64,000 nucleotides of DNA. It comes from Apostichopus japonicus. Lineage: Eukaryota; Echinodermata; Holothuroidea; Aspidochirotida; Stichopodidae. The stretch is taken from the NCBI RefSeq assembly GCF_037975245.1, contig NC_092582.1:3442501-3506500 (forward strand). The letters are read 5' to 3'. A model generated the notes under the pieces. The model worked only from the letters and a program-made list of their open reading frames with translations. It searched no databases and was not told where the DNA came from. Positions 1 to 13,142 of this stretch are shown here, piece after piece. Made by a program: the position numbers and the translations under genes. Each line of letters opens with the position of its first letter. Position 1 is the stretch's first letter.

Positions 1-1100
1 ATTAGAAGGGGCCCCTCACTGGTCAACCAGGAACAAAAAGCAGGGACAGTGATTTCATCGCAAATATGACTGGAAGAGTTGAAGAACGTAAATACACTGC
101 GGTGTACCATATTGTAGGTCAGTAGGATGACTCGCGCATCAGAGGCTGCTTGTAAAGAATTAGGCAAAACCTGGTGAAAGTAAGCCACACCCTAAATCTG
201 ACATCAGTAACCTGATTTGTGACTCAGAAGTGTAGACTGATGTAAGTAGACCTACCGAACTTTAAAGATCTTCTTCTCAAACTGATTTAATTATGTGAAC
301 ATTATCTCTAAAAAGTGAATCCAAATGGGGAGTTACTCTTTGGAGAATTTGTTGGAGACTTTTTAATATAGAATAAAAATAAAGAGTTTGAAAAAAAAAA
401 TGAAAATTTCAAACATGAACGATAAAGATAGCTACAATCTTTGTATTCGAATAATTTCTGTAGGTCGATTATATCAGAACACCTACATTACACCTACATT
501 ACATCAGAACACCTACAGAACACCTACATTACATTACATCAGAACACCTCAAAATCAAATTCTCAATTACCGAAACTCATCAAAGAAAATTGATTAATTC
601 TCCCTCTACCCTAGTACACAATTGACAGATTTAATTCCCCATCTATCTTCCTCCCCCAAAGTGCTGTTGGTTGTTAAGGCTTTCTACCTTCCATTTATAG
701 TTCAAGTTGTGCTACTCAATGCCACTCAACTAGCTCATTCAACTTGACCATCATCGAGATCAAAGCTCTTGATGGGCGAAAGTTTCAAACCTAATTGAAT
801 CACTCCAACAGGGATCCTGTCATTAACAGGTTAACTTTCCTTTTATTGTACTCCTCTGTTTAACCCTCTTGTAACCCCTTTTGTAACCCATGTTGGATAA
901 ATAATTACCTAAGGGCATGAGAGAACAGATTATTGGATAATGCCACAAAACCTTTGTAAGGAATTTATCTTCTAAAATGATCTGCACCCCCTTGTAGCAT
1001 CTCATCTGCCATTATCTTCATCTCCATAGTCATGAACAGAAGGTATTAAAGAATTAGAGAAGCAATCTTCTTTACTTTATTCAACTCTTATCTGATTTGC
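1..1100. other. No supported gene; short local repeat
   Basis: Apart from a short direct-repeat patch at about 477-550 built on CAGAACACCTACATTACA, I see nothing coding or structural that I can support. Confidence 0.5.
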
Positions 1101-1101
1101 A

Positions 1102-1236
1102 GGTGGTTTTCAAAAGATTGTTGTCCAACTTCTAAAGCTAAATCCTGAAAATATTTTGTGGGTTTGTAAAACTTCAATTGACATGCTGGAAAGAATAGGG
1201 GGTATCTCTTTCTAACTAGTTTACCAACAAGGAGTT
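1102..1236 (+). other. Exon-like open stretch, plus strand (tentative)
   Basis: A strong acceptor (TCTTATCTGATTTGCAG) is followed by an open frame reading GFQKIVVQLLKLNPENILW, then VCKTSIDMLERIGGISF and a stop. It could be a terminal exon, or splice at GTTTGT after ENILW. A second exon-like stretch in compatible phase follows at 2,271-2,325. I recognise no family. Confidence 0.22.
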
Positions 1237-1453
1237 AAAAGGGCACAATTATCCCAGCTGCTCCTTAGAAAAGAAATCTTAAGCAAGGCATCTCTGGAAA
1301 ACCACAAAAGGCTTTTTTGCTGTTAGTCCTTTTAAACAACATTTTCCCTCTAAAGATTCTAAAGCTTAACTGGAAGTTACACTATCCTATTGATTGAAAT
1401 TGTGTTTGAACAAATCTTTCAGACATAATACTTTATCTTTCATAGGATAAACT

Positions 1454-2215
1454 ACCAGTGAATAGTTAACATAATCTGTGAACAGTTAACATCACTGGTG
1501 AACAGTTAACATCACTGGTGAATAGTTAACATGACTGGTGAATATTTCACATCACTATTTAATAGCTAATATTACATGTAGTAGCTGACATCACCATTGA
1601 CTAGATAACTTCACCATTGAATACTTAACTTCACCATTGAATAGTTAATACCACCAATGAATAGTTAATATCACTATTGAATATATAGTTAACATAATAA
1701 GTGAACAGTTTACATCACTGGTGAATAGTTAACATGACTGGTGAATAGTTAACATCACTTTTTAATAGCTAATATTACTATTTAGTAGTTGACATCACAA
1801 TTGAATAGTTAATATCACCAATGAATAGTTAATATCACAAATGAATAGTTAATATCACCAATGAATAGTTAATATCACCAATGAATAGTTAATATCACTA
1901 TTGAATAGTTAATATCACCAATGAATAGTTAATATCCCCAATAAATAGTTAATATCAATATTGAATAGTTAACATCATTAGTGAACAGTTAACATGACTG
2001 GTAAATAGTTAACATCACTATTTAATAGATAATATTACAATGTAGTAGTTGACATCGCCATTGAATATTTAACATCACCAATCAATAGTTAATATCACCA
2101 ATGAATAGTTAATATCACCAATGAATAGTTAATATCACTATCGAATAGTTAATATCAGCAATGAACAGTTAATATCACTATTGCACAGTTTAAGCATCAT
2201 AATTGAATAATTAAC
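1454..2215. repeat. Minisatellite, 20-bp unit
   Basis: About 37 tandem copies of a unit close to GAATAGTTAATATCACCAAT. Copies vary mainly at the last six bases (ACTGGT, CCAAT, ACTATT), and similar variants cluster. The array is A+T-rich and ends at about 2,215. Confidence 0.93.
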
Positions 2216-2270
2216 ACAAGTCATTATTATCAACATCATGGTAATAATGCCCTCATTTTTGGCTCAAAAG

Positions 2271-2325
2271 AGCAATGACTTTCACAAATTGAGAGCAAAA
2301 GTTGCTAATCTGCTATTTCAAAATG
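2271..2325 (+). other. Exon-like open stretch, plus strand (tentative)
   Basis: Between a possible acceptor (GGCTCAAAAG) and a GTAAGT donor the frame reads SNDFHKLRAKVANLLFQN. Composition looks coding, but there is no recognisable family and the acceptor is weak. A possible partner with a strong acceptor (TTTTCTCTTCCAG) begins at 6,110 and ends in a stop after about 14 codons. Confidence 0.2.
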
Positions 2326-3554
2326 GTAAGTCAAGTCCTTGCGTCAATTGTTAACTGAGTTCATAGAAGGAATTAATAATGGATCTCAATGATAATACAT
2401 CACAAAAGTTGATATAAAATATGTATCTGTCTTCTCCTAATGTTTAGGTGAGAGTGAGGGTAAGAAAATGTTGGAAAGGCAGGCAAATGGACAACAGCCA
2501 CGAAAAAAAGTACTGCACATGCAAAAATACCAAAAAAAAAAAAAAAATTACACACTTTGAAATTATTACACACTATTACACACTTTGAAAAGTTGTGGAA
2601 ATCAACAAAAATCTGGGTTATTAACTTTTGCAAGTATTAATTTTTTTTTGATTGTCAGTAAAGGGACCAGTTGAAAGCAACTTTCACAAAAAGTCTGAGG
2701 TGTTATGTCATTGAGATGTTAAAGCAAATACCAATTATTATAAAAAAAAAATTCTGCTACATGTCTGTATCAGGCTTAAGACGGATAAGGTAGGGATTTT
2801 GGTTTTATAGTGACATGGAGATAAGAAGCAGATCAGGGGAATGATTGATGAGTTTAAGGTGACTGCTAGTTATTAGGTGACCCAATTTCATGACAAAAAA
2901 AGTGGGTTACAGTCACATTAGGCCCCTGGTTCTCATGGCTCAGATATTCACTCACTGTGTTGTATTCCCAATAGGGTAGAATGGTACCTACCCGGTTACA
3001 AGTTGGCATCTAATAAACTAAGTTGATCTAGAGGAGAAAAGTCAGCTCTGGAACAGTTTTTTTTATTACGTTTTTTTTTGGGTTTTATTCCGTGACTAGG
3101 TCTGCCAGCCAATCACTCAAGCAAAGAAGTATTGTAATTGACGAATCAATGACCCAGAATTCATGAATACATCAAGCTAATTAATGTCATTTCTCTCAAA
3201 ATTCCGTATTAAGACATTTAAGCGAGCCAAGACATTACTTCACAAAATCATGATGCAATCAGAGGGAAAGAAAAGATTAAAAAACAAACCCCTAAGAAAC
3301 ATACTTTTTGGAAGGAAATTACTGGAAAATGAGAATTGTAATGTTTCTTTTTAGATATAAACTGTTACCAAAAGTCAAGTTGAAGAGAGATTGTTAAACA
3401 ATCAAATGATTGCTTGGTTAAATCGGGTGGCTGGCATATAAGAACTGCATTTGTGATTAATTTGCCACAATCTGGGGGAGTCAGAGACTTTCAAAATTCA
3501 TTCATTTCATGAATATATCATGAATTAAGAGATTTAGTGAATCTTGTTACACGG

Positions 3555-3700
3555 CATATAGCGATAACTTTGTTCTCGTAACACTGCATGTATAGGTATG
3601 TTGGTATAGGTACGTTTGTCCTTGTAACAATGCAGGCATAGGTATGATGGCATAGGTACGTTTGCTCTTATAACACTGCAGGTATATGTACGTTGGTCTC
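3555..3700. repeat. Short tandem repeat, unit about 52-55 bp
   Basis: Two to three imperfect copies of a unit containing GTAACACTGCAGGTATAGGT and GGTACGTTTG follow each other. Confidence 0.7.
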
Positions 3701-4644
3701 AATTATCTCAATTACATAAGATATATATTGAAATAAATCAAGAAAACCAATCAAATTTCAAGTATTATGGGGCTCAGTGATGTGATATTTCAGATACTGT
3801 GATAAAATTGTAGTATCGACAACAAGGAATGAGAATTTTCTTATATCTGTTGGGCAAGTTACTGATCACCAAATATCCCCCATCACTCTGACCAAAGATA
3901 ATGGTTGGGTTGGATGTTCCTTCAAGAAAAGTTCTGGACTTTTATATGAAGTGTCAACACTATTTACTTAGTACGTTTCGACTCGTTTCACAATTGCCTT
4001 AAACTTTATCCTGAATAAAATAAGTTTACAAATTTTTTGCTCCTCTAATTTATCCAACAGGATCATGAGGTGACATTTTGATACAGAAGGAAAAGGAATA
4101 AAGCACTGTTTATGGGAGAAAAGAGATGAGAAACAGATGATGTTAATGATGAGGAAAACTTTACAGAAGAGTCCCCGTTGCTGTTTAGCACAGATTATCT
4201 TTATCTGTTGGTATAAAATCAATCGGAAAAGAAGAGTAGATTGGTAGAATTATTGATGTGTCTGTGTACAGGTTTAAGCCGATTGATTGGCTAAACCCCT
4301 GGACTGTAACAGGTGTTGTTTGGACTACAATGAAATCTAGAAAGCTATATTGATTTAGTACGACAATGATGAAAGTTAAACTCCGTACGATGAAACAGAT
4401 TCTCAAGCTGATTATGGGTACGTTTGTTAGAGATTAAAAGACTCTCTAGCTAAGAAGAGCAACTGGTGAAAAAAAAAAAAGACAGAAAAGAAAGAAAGAA
4501 AAAATTTGTTGAGACTAATCCCCCTTCAAGTCACGGTATACTTTAAATTTTAAATTTATCACCCATTTAGACCTTTGATGAAGTTAAGTGGGCCAGGGGA
4601 GTTTTGGAATTACATGGTCATTATAAAGTCTTATGGCAAGACAG

Positions 4645-4760
4645 GACTAAGGGGGAGGGGGGGCAGGGGAAAGGATAATGGGTAGATCAGGGGATGGGAA
4701 GGTGAGAGGGTAGGGGAGGGAAGGGGAGGAGAAGGGAAAAGGGAGTTGAAGGGGGAGGAT
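4645..4760 (+). repeat. G-rich purine tract
   Basis: A strand-asymmetric run of G and A with many GGG and GGGG blocks. It could form G-quadruplex or triplex structures; this is inference from composition. Confidence 0.75.
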
Positions 4761-6329
4761 GTGGAATTAAATGAATTTCCTTAGAGTGATGTATGGTTTA
4801 TATCTTTGCAATATATCCAGTGTGTCAAAGATTGTAAGGTCATATCTTTTGCCATAGTTGGACAATAATACCTTATCGTAACATGGCCGTTCTTGTGTAA
4901 GTCATGGAAAACATTGTCAATATTTTTAATTTTTTTTTGCAATCGGAAAAGTTGGGACAACACTGTCTTTTCCACAGGAATAATATTTTCCCCCCCTTTT
5001 CTCCTGTCATGACCTTCAAATTTACATCACAGAAAAATTATAAATAGATACCATATGCTTCCTGTTCACAGACTGTATACCTACCATTAAATTATTTTAT
5101 AACATTTCTCTAGAAATTAACTACCTTCAGTAGCTTCTTTTGAGGGTGGGTCCTTTACTTAGTTTACTTTACCATATGTACTTTAAATGTAAATTTTGCG
5201 GGGTTGTTGCACCTGTTGGATAATATTTTCTGAAACATCTGCACTATTCATCCTAGCTTCAAAGTAAAAAAAAACAAACATATGAAAAAACTGGTTTCGG
5301 TATATAAGAAATAGGATACTTCTTGAACTATAGTGCATAATTCACAACATTACGTCATCAACGTGTTTGCACCACAACATGCAAACTAACTTTTGACCAA
5401 CATACGTCCAAATATTGTATTCTTTTTTAATATAATGTGTAAAAGTAAGTTGGCCTTTAACATTTACAAGGCATAATAGTAGTAACCCTCTTATAGCATC
5501 ATCTGTTAATCATGAAATCAGCTGCATGATCCCAAATCATGATTTTGGACCATTGGAATAAGTTTGGTTGCTTAAATGATTTTGGGTGATTTCATGTTTT
5601 AAACACATGACCCCTAGGTACCCACTGAAACTGCCCTGTGCCTACAATTTCTTCCTTCAAGTAACAAAGTCAAGAATATACACACACACATGCCATCACC
5701 ATGCATCACATGGATTCCATTTGCTCTTGAACTAAGAAAAAATGACTATATGATCCCATCCTCATATTGACACGGCTGTTTCTTGACTTAATTGGAAAGG
5801 ATTTCTTTTCCAACCGAAGGCAAGTAGCAATCAAAACTACAGTATGAAATGTTTCCCGAAATATAATGAGGGCAGTATTGAAGAACTTAGCATGCATAGA
5901 CTTCGGATGTGTGACTGATTAATTCACTTTGGCTTACTTCGGCTCTGAGTACAATGCTTCTCTATGCTGCCGTGTGTGACGAATCTAACCGTATATAGTA
6001 ATTACCGACTTTGTGATCCGCGTAATAGTCATTGCCGACTTTCCAATCCGTGGTCCCCCTGACAATTTTGCAAGGTCGTTAAGAGTGACTCTATAATTTT
6101 CTCTTCCAGGAAACCACAAAGGGCTACATAGAAAAAAAAAACCCACTGATCTTTAAACATACGGTTCCAGATGATACCACTTAAAGTTTATCAACCATGT
6201 CGTCAAATATTTCTAAACTTGGCACATTAATGTTTAAGAACACCTAACGACCATTCGACCTTTTTGTAGCACATGGTATGTAGAAAAGCTTTTGAAAAAA
6301 GGGAGATAAAAAAACACAACATAATACCC

Positions 6330-6362
6330 AACACACACACACACATACATACATACATACAA
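6330..6362. repeat. AC / ATAC microsatellite
   Basis: A dinucleotide ACACAC run passes directly into CATA tetranucleotides. Confidence 0.85.
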
Positions 6363-8577
6363 AACAAAAGGTGTGGGCAGCATCCTGAAAAGAATCATGT
6401 GGAAAAAGGGAAAATCAACCAAATCTGAACAGCTAGGACACTTGAATATATATGAGGATGCTACCCTCAAAAACAGAGACGGTAATATGCCAGAGGCAGA
6501 TTCAATCTAAAATAGAGAGGGTATGGCTGTGGCGTCATCGAAGCCAACTCGCATGTTGGGGATTTGGGGAGATGGGGGGGGGGGAGGTTGTTTTATGTCA
6601 AATAATGCATTCTGATGGAAGTTTACACTATGTTTTGCCAGGAGTTTCTTGTAGGAGATGAAGATCGAAGAGTCCGACTAGGTTGATAATCTAAAATGAG
6701 TTCAGAGATGTACGTGGGTGGCTGACCGTTCAGGGCTTTGAAAGTTATAAGAAGAAGCTGATACAAAAATGTTCTCTGTAAGTTACAATTAAATCATGAA
6801 TGTACAACTTGTTTGTAGCAAAATTATGTTCCTCTGTGAATAATGAAGTAAGAATATTATAAACAAAAACAAACAATTTTCAACTAAAATTGCAATGATG
6901 GCACTGCTCCATCTGCTGTTGCATTAAAAAGTGTAACAAAATAAAAAAAATAAAAAATCATACAAACTGCTATCACTGTGGTTTTGATCTTAAGATGTAG
7001 AAACTTTCCGGCTTTCTTGCTACGCAATTAACTCCAGTCACTGGGATATCTCATTACGCATAATTAGAGGTTCATAAATGAAAGCGACTGGACTGCTTAG
7101 TCTAGGACATGCACCCATTAATTCAGCTCTTTAGAAGCAATACAATGATCAACAGGGAAACATGAGACTCAATGGCTTCAAATAACATATTCAGTATCCA
7201 AAATATGGAAAAGACCAAGAACCTAGGTTCCAATTCCGTACTAAAATAGCTGTACGATATCCGGACAACAAAACCCACGATGTTGGCACTTTGGATGGTA
7301 GAATGAGAAGGAAGGGCATTGACCAGGGGGGGGGTCCGGTTATAGAGGGCGCACAGTGTTAAAAGGTTACCAGTTCATTCTTGGCACGGTTGAACGAGGT
7401 GCTAAGGTTGTGGGGAGACAGGTAAGCGAGAAACAAAGTAACTTAACACCTTCACAATCTGTAATAAATTCTCAAGGAAAAATGGTGTCTGATTTCATCT
7501 TTGCATGTCCCTGCTGTTTCCATTGAAGTAGCAATTTAGAACTTATTAGTATGGTTATTAGAATCATAAAGGCTTGGACTAAAGCAGACATCCATAGCAA
7601 TGTAATGTTAGAAGACCATTCTAGACCATTCATCTTATCTGTCAAGTTTAGTGGACAGATTTGTCTTTTGTTTTGGACATTTTTGGCAATTTTGACAAGA
7701 TTTTCTGTACAGACTCATCCTGTCAAATACATAACCTGCAATTCTTTCCACTAAGGAAATCTGAAAAACTGGTCATTCAATTGCTGCAACTCATTTCACA
7801 ACCTACCTTTCTTTTAAGCATAAATTATATTTATTGATCATTAAGAAAGTTTTTTATGGGGGGGGGGTTCATACTACTATCAACTTTCACAATGATATCC
7901 CCCCAAAAAATCAATTGAGTAAAAATCACTCGAAAACTATACTGACCCATTTTTTTTCTTTGACATTGTAATATTGAAAGCATGTTCCAGGCCCCTTCTA
8001 ATTCTAAGGTACAGAACACATCACACCAAGACACTCTTCTGAATCACAAGCCGTAGCGTAATTAGAAAGATTAAATTGATTCCCTTTATGCATAATTTAG
8101 TTCTTCTTGGGGGTGAACAATGAAATGGAAGTTGATTAAATGGAATTTTGAAGAACTATTCACTGTCAAGTATGTGCGGAGTCGGTTCATAAAATTAAGG
8201 AAAAAGATGTCACGTTTTCGACCAGAGGATTCAATCATATTTCAGTATATTTATAAATATATATAGATTTCAAAACAACACAATTTTTAGCCATAAATAT
8301 GGCTCTGGAGGATTGTATTATTTATATTTTAGGGTAGAATAACAAAGATGTGCTATGACACCTCTTACACTAACATATCAATTCTGTTAAAATAATGATA
8401 AGTACTATATGTGTATGCTGCTTATGTTGTATGGAAAAGCAAAAAAAAACAACAGTACAGGAATTTCTGTAGTTTAACTTTCAGATGTCTTATCCAAATC
8501 ATGAGAGAAAAATTGTTAAATATATTTTGCAAGAGACAAATTCAGTTTTCAAGAAGTAAAGGTAACAGATTTATAGG

Positions 8578-9400
8578 GTATTATGAGGATAATCACATGC
8601 AGTGCATTATGATGATAATCACAAGCAGGGTATTATGATGATAATCACAAGCAGGATATTATGATGATAATCACAAGCAGGGTATTGTGATGATAATCGC
8701 ATGCAGGATATTATGATGATAATCACAAGCAGGGTATTATGATGATAATCGCATGCAGGATATTATGATGATAATCACAAGCAGGGTATTATGATGATAA
8801 TCACAAGCAGGGTATTGTGATGATAATCACAAGCAGGGTATTATGATGATAATCACAAGCAGGGTATTATGATGATAATCGCATGCAGGATATTATGATG
8901 ATAATCACAAGCAGGGTATTATGATGATAATCACAAGCAGGATATTACGATGATAATCACATGCAGGACACTATGATCGATAGCCACATGCAGGACATTG
9001 TGATAATCACATGCAGGATTTTGATGATAATCACATGCAGGGTTCTATGATGATAATCACATGCAGGGTACTATGATCGATTATCACATGCAGGGTATTC
9101 TTATCAATCATGACATGCAGGGTATTATGATCATGACATTATGATCATGACATGCAGGACATTATGATGATAATCACATGCAGGACATCAAGATGGTTAT
9201 CACATGCAGGGTATTATGCTTTATAATCACATGCAGGATATTATTATTATGATAATCACAGGCAGGGTATTATGGTGATAATCACATGCAGGATATTATG
9301 ATGGACAATCACATGCAGGGTACTATGATGGACAATCACATGCAGGGTATAATGATCGATAATCTCATGCAGGGTATAATGATCGATAATCACATACAGA
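8578..9400. repeat. Minisatellite, 26-bp unit with dimer pattern
   Basis: About 31 copies of a 26-bp unit containing TATGATGATAATCACAAGCA. In the left half two variants (CACAAGCAGGG and CGCATGCAGGA) alternate in places, giving a 52-bp higher-order unit. The right half is more diverged and uses CACATGCAGG. Long open frames across it are repeat artefacts. Confidence 0.95.
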
Positions 9401-10297
9401 TCCAAAATCAGATCCAAATTCTAACAACTCAACCTAAGTATGTTCTTGTAACCTCACAACAACAATAGAACATCTTTTGATGACACAGTCAACACCATTT
9501 GTCCTTTACAAAAGTTATTACATCATTTGAGGCCATAAGTGTCTTATGTTATCCCCATTGAGTATTCGTGTCCCGACTGAGGAAGGGACCTCTGTTTATA
9601 GTTTCTAAACAATAGTCCAGTCATTATGATAGACAAACCTCACCAGTTTAAAGAGTCAGTTTTCATAAACTGAACATTTTTAATATCGAAATACATCCTG
9701 GACTGATAACAATGTTTTGTAATGATCTAACATCTGAAAATTAATCTTGAGGCCTATAGTCATCTTAAACAAATCTTCCTTGCAAGATATGACGCTTCTC
9801 TTTAATTTCAGAGAAGAAGGTATCGTTCTCTTTACTACTATTAATTAAGTTTATCTAATTGATTATTAATGATCACTTCAGAGATCCTTCCTCATGAATA
9901 TTTAATAAATAATCAAACTCAATGAGCTGTTGTTGATGACAACATTAATCTTCTTCATCCTCTTTGATTCATTATTTCGAGAGAGAGAAAAAAACGAGCC
10001 AAAATTAAAAAAAAAAAAAAACGTTGATGCCAATGAGATTTTTCTGTTGCTTATATATGTACTAATAATTTAATACAGAGATGATGGCGCAACCTTCGAT
10101 AAGCTATTAATGAACAAAAGACACTTTTCTTGGATAGGGGGATTAATAGTCTATAAAAAATATAAATTATTAAGGGTCATGTTATTCACCCATGTAAGAT
10201 TGATCGAGCCTATATATTCAAAAGAATCAAATATATCGAAGAGAGATAATATGGAGAATGTAATCTGGAGGTAACAGGTTACATTTTTATAGGCCAA

Positions 10298-10342
10298 AAA
10301 AGGGGGTGGGGGAGAGGGATAGGGGGAGGGAGGGAGAGGGAA
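10298..10342 (+). repeat. G-rich tract
   Basis: Repeated GGGGG, GGG and GGGAG blocks on the plus strand, able in principle to form a G-quadruplex. Confidence 0.7.
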
Positions 10343-12944
10343 TCTCTCATTCTGTGGACCTGGAGTTAGTCAAAGAAAACTGTACTTTACATGCTGAACT
10401 CAAACAGAGTGTTGAAAAATGATTCTCCAAGATGATTTGGTAGCAAAGTTGCAAGATAATAGGCTGGGCAGATGGAAAAGTGCAACAGGAGAGTCAAGAA
10501 AAGTAACAAAGAGTTCGCAAAGGTGAATTTAATTGTTACAATCTATATAGCATGAGGAAAGCCTTTACTCAAAAATGAAAGTCCTTGATTGCCTCAAATA
10601 TAGGTATATTTAAAATTGATTATGAATTAGTCAAGGCCAAATGGTACTTTTGATAGCATCAATGAATGCTTTAGTCATTTCGTTCGATGTTTAAAGAACA
10701 TAATCTTTCTACCACATATATGATGGATTAACATGAAGCCTGAAATGAGGAACATACATTTCATGATTTTGACTGAAAGCCAATAGCCCTGTAATTGAAA
10801 ATAAGCTTAACGAGAATATCTTGAGAAGCCAGAATAGACTGCAAAATAAGGCCTTGAAATGTTTAATAAAAAAAATAATAATAAAAAAAAATTGAAGGCT
10901 CGAATTGTACAATCAGCTGGTTACAGTATATTTCTGGGGAAACGAACCCAGTATGAACATTGTCATAAAATACATACTTATTAGGTTATCAATTGATTGA
11001 TGGATTGATTGATTATATACTTGACTAATTGTTTTCTTCTGCCTTTTTCTTTTCCTTCATTTTTTTTTTCTTTCTTTCATTTTTTCTTTTTGTTATTGTT
11101 GTTGTCTTATATGAGATGTACTTCTGGTAAACATAAACCATACTTACCAAGATCTCTTTTTCATCTCTAAACCAAAAGGAATTTTTTTTTTTCAAATTTT
11201 AAATTCAATCTTGCTAACTCAATACAAACATATTAAAATATCTGCATTTTTCTATGATATTAAACAATTAACTCTCTCTGTCCATGAAAGTTGTTTGAAT
11301 TCTATATTTGAGAACTGGCAAACGCAATATACCAATTGGAAAGATTTTTTTCTTATTAACTTCACAAATTTGTTTAGAAAATTAGTAAACAAGGGTTTCA
11401 ACTTTTCTAACAGACTATAAGTATTCCCTTTTAGTAAACCTCTTTGTTGACAAGTTTACCCCTTTATGATTGGTACATATCATATTCAATCTAATTAAGT
11501 CACAAATTACATTTCACACCATCTTCACTGTTTTGCGACCTGCTCGCCATCATCCGCCTTTGAACATCTTGTGCAAAGTTTATTCGTAGTTTTCCGTATC
11601 GAAAGAACGACAAAACTTGGGAGGACCAAACTGTTGTGCAACCTCTGCAGGGTACCCTGAACATTTCAAGCAGCTTTTTGAGTTGATTTCTACAAATTTC
11701 TCGTTTGCCGTTTGATCATAAAATACAATGCCACTCGTTGGCTCTACAAAATTAAGTCACATTTCACATGATGGAGTAGAAATTTGAAAACGTGTGGGTT
11801 TTACATTCAAATTATATACTAGTACGACAAATTGCCAGGACGAGGAAATGTTGGAACAGGATGGGACCGTTAACTGGCTCACAAACTTTCTTTTCGTGAG
11901 ATCAAAAGAGAGGAAGAAGGCTCCAGAACGTTTTCATACTTTTTATCAAATTCTATCCTACTCTGAGAAAGACTTAAAAAATCTGCTTGCAGACATGAAA
12001 ATAATGTTCACCTACAATTACTAAGATGCCTTGTAATTTACATATTATCCTCTGACATCATAAGGTCTGGCAAACCACAAAAAAACGGAAGATGACTGGT
12101 TTATTTGGCTGTCATTTGACCCACGTATCAATTTCCGTAAGGATTTGCCAAAGGTTGTTTATCCCCAATTTTACGAGTATCACTCACTAGCTAATTTATA
12201 AGCTATTCATCCCCCTCCAACCCCTCAAAACCCTCCCAGCCCCCCTGGTAGAAAGGTAAATAGTAATTGGTCGCAACACAGCGTGCTATAATTCAAACTT
12301 ATCAATGACCGTTTTATGAATCCCTGAGGAATTTCCAAGTGTTTCATATATTTGTTATTCAATGATGCAAGTTTGCAAGGATATATATCCTTCCACTTCA
12401 GGAAACTTTGGTGATTTGACATTAACATTTGGGGGGGGGGGGGGGGAGGTGGGTGATGCACTTAATACACCTAATCTTGTGAGACAAATTTGTCAAGTTT
12501 TTAGTTGTTTTTAACATATTGAAAAAAAATCCATGATAAAATTAACAGTATAAACATTTCTCCAGGATCTTCGCAACGACAATGGAAAATTTTTTCGGGT
12601 CAATTGCTGAAGTAGAATCGGCCGGAAAGGCACTGGGAAATGTCGCCTACCTCTTAAATATTCATAACTAGAGGAGAAATTAAGGAATTATGAGGGTTTC
12701 CAGCTTCAGTTGACTCTACAGTAGCTGATACAGTTTATTCAAGGTCAAAATGAGAAGTTACAGAGGAATATGTTTAGCTCCGAGCTGTAGCGAAGTCTGA
12801 GATATAAAATTTATACAATACAGAACTTGCGAAGCGAATAACAATTGGTCCGATGGCTGGCTTTATAGCTTGTTTCATTTTGGAGATGATTATAAAATTA
12901 TTCAAATTTATTGAAGTTTGTAATAATCAGCTGAATATCCTCAT

Positions 12945-13022
12945 TATTACATTATTATTATTATGATTATGATTATTATTATTACTTTTACTACTATTAG
13001 TATTATCATTATTATTATTACT
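12945..13022. repeat. TTA-rich microsatellite
   Basis: Imperfect ATT/TTA trinucleotides interrupted by GAT and ACT. It lies just past the proposed end of the unidentified minus-strand gene. Confidence 0.85.
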
Positions 13023-13111
13023 ACAGTCATGCTGAATTGTAAAGGTATATACGGGGAAAAAAAAAAATAAAAACAAATCTCAAATCAAATTACACTTGCT
13101 AGGTATATCCT

Positions 13112-13142
13112 TCACAATGCAAACCATTTCCTGCGGATATTT
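13112..13142 (-). CDS. Unidentified gene exon 6, candidate terminal exon
   Basis: The acceptor TTCCTTGCTAAG is followed by one base and NIRRKWFAL then a TGA stop at 13,112-13,114, in the phase exon 5 needs. The short basic end is plausible as a C terminus but cannot be verified by similarity. Confidence 0.3.

Larger units (their letters stand above)
2640..8570. other. Non-coding, no supported gene
   Basis: No exon pair or protein family is recognised. It contains homopolymer runs, a short tandem patch at 3,555-3,700, a purine tract at 4,645-4,760 and an AC/ATAC microsatellite at 6,330-6,362. Open frames here are short and do not look coding. Confidence 0.5.
9480..13080. other. Non-coding, no supported gene
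   Basis: The region holds homopolymers, a G-rich patch at 10,298-10,342, a poly-G run at 12,430-12,447 and a TTA-rich microsatellite at 12,945-13,022. The open frame at 11,794-12,024 is discussed under rejected items. Confidence 0.5.

Noticed and set aside
9286-9468. Frame of repeated Met-Gln-Gly-Ile units
   Set aside because: It is a product of the 26-bp minisatellite.
11794-12024. Plus-strand frame with ERFHTFYQIL, reminiscent of myosin heads or of the SENP/Ulp1 protease fold
   Set aside because: The likeness is short, no catalytic or nucleotide-binding motif is present, the frame begins without a clear start or acceptor, and it ends in a stop with no partner exon. Chance or an old relic is as likely.
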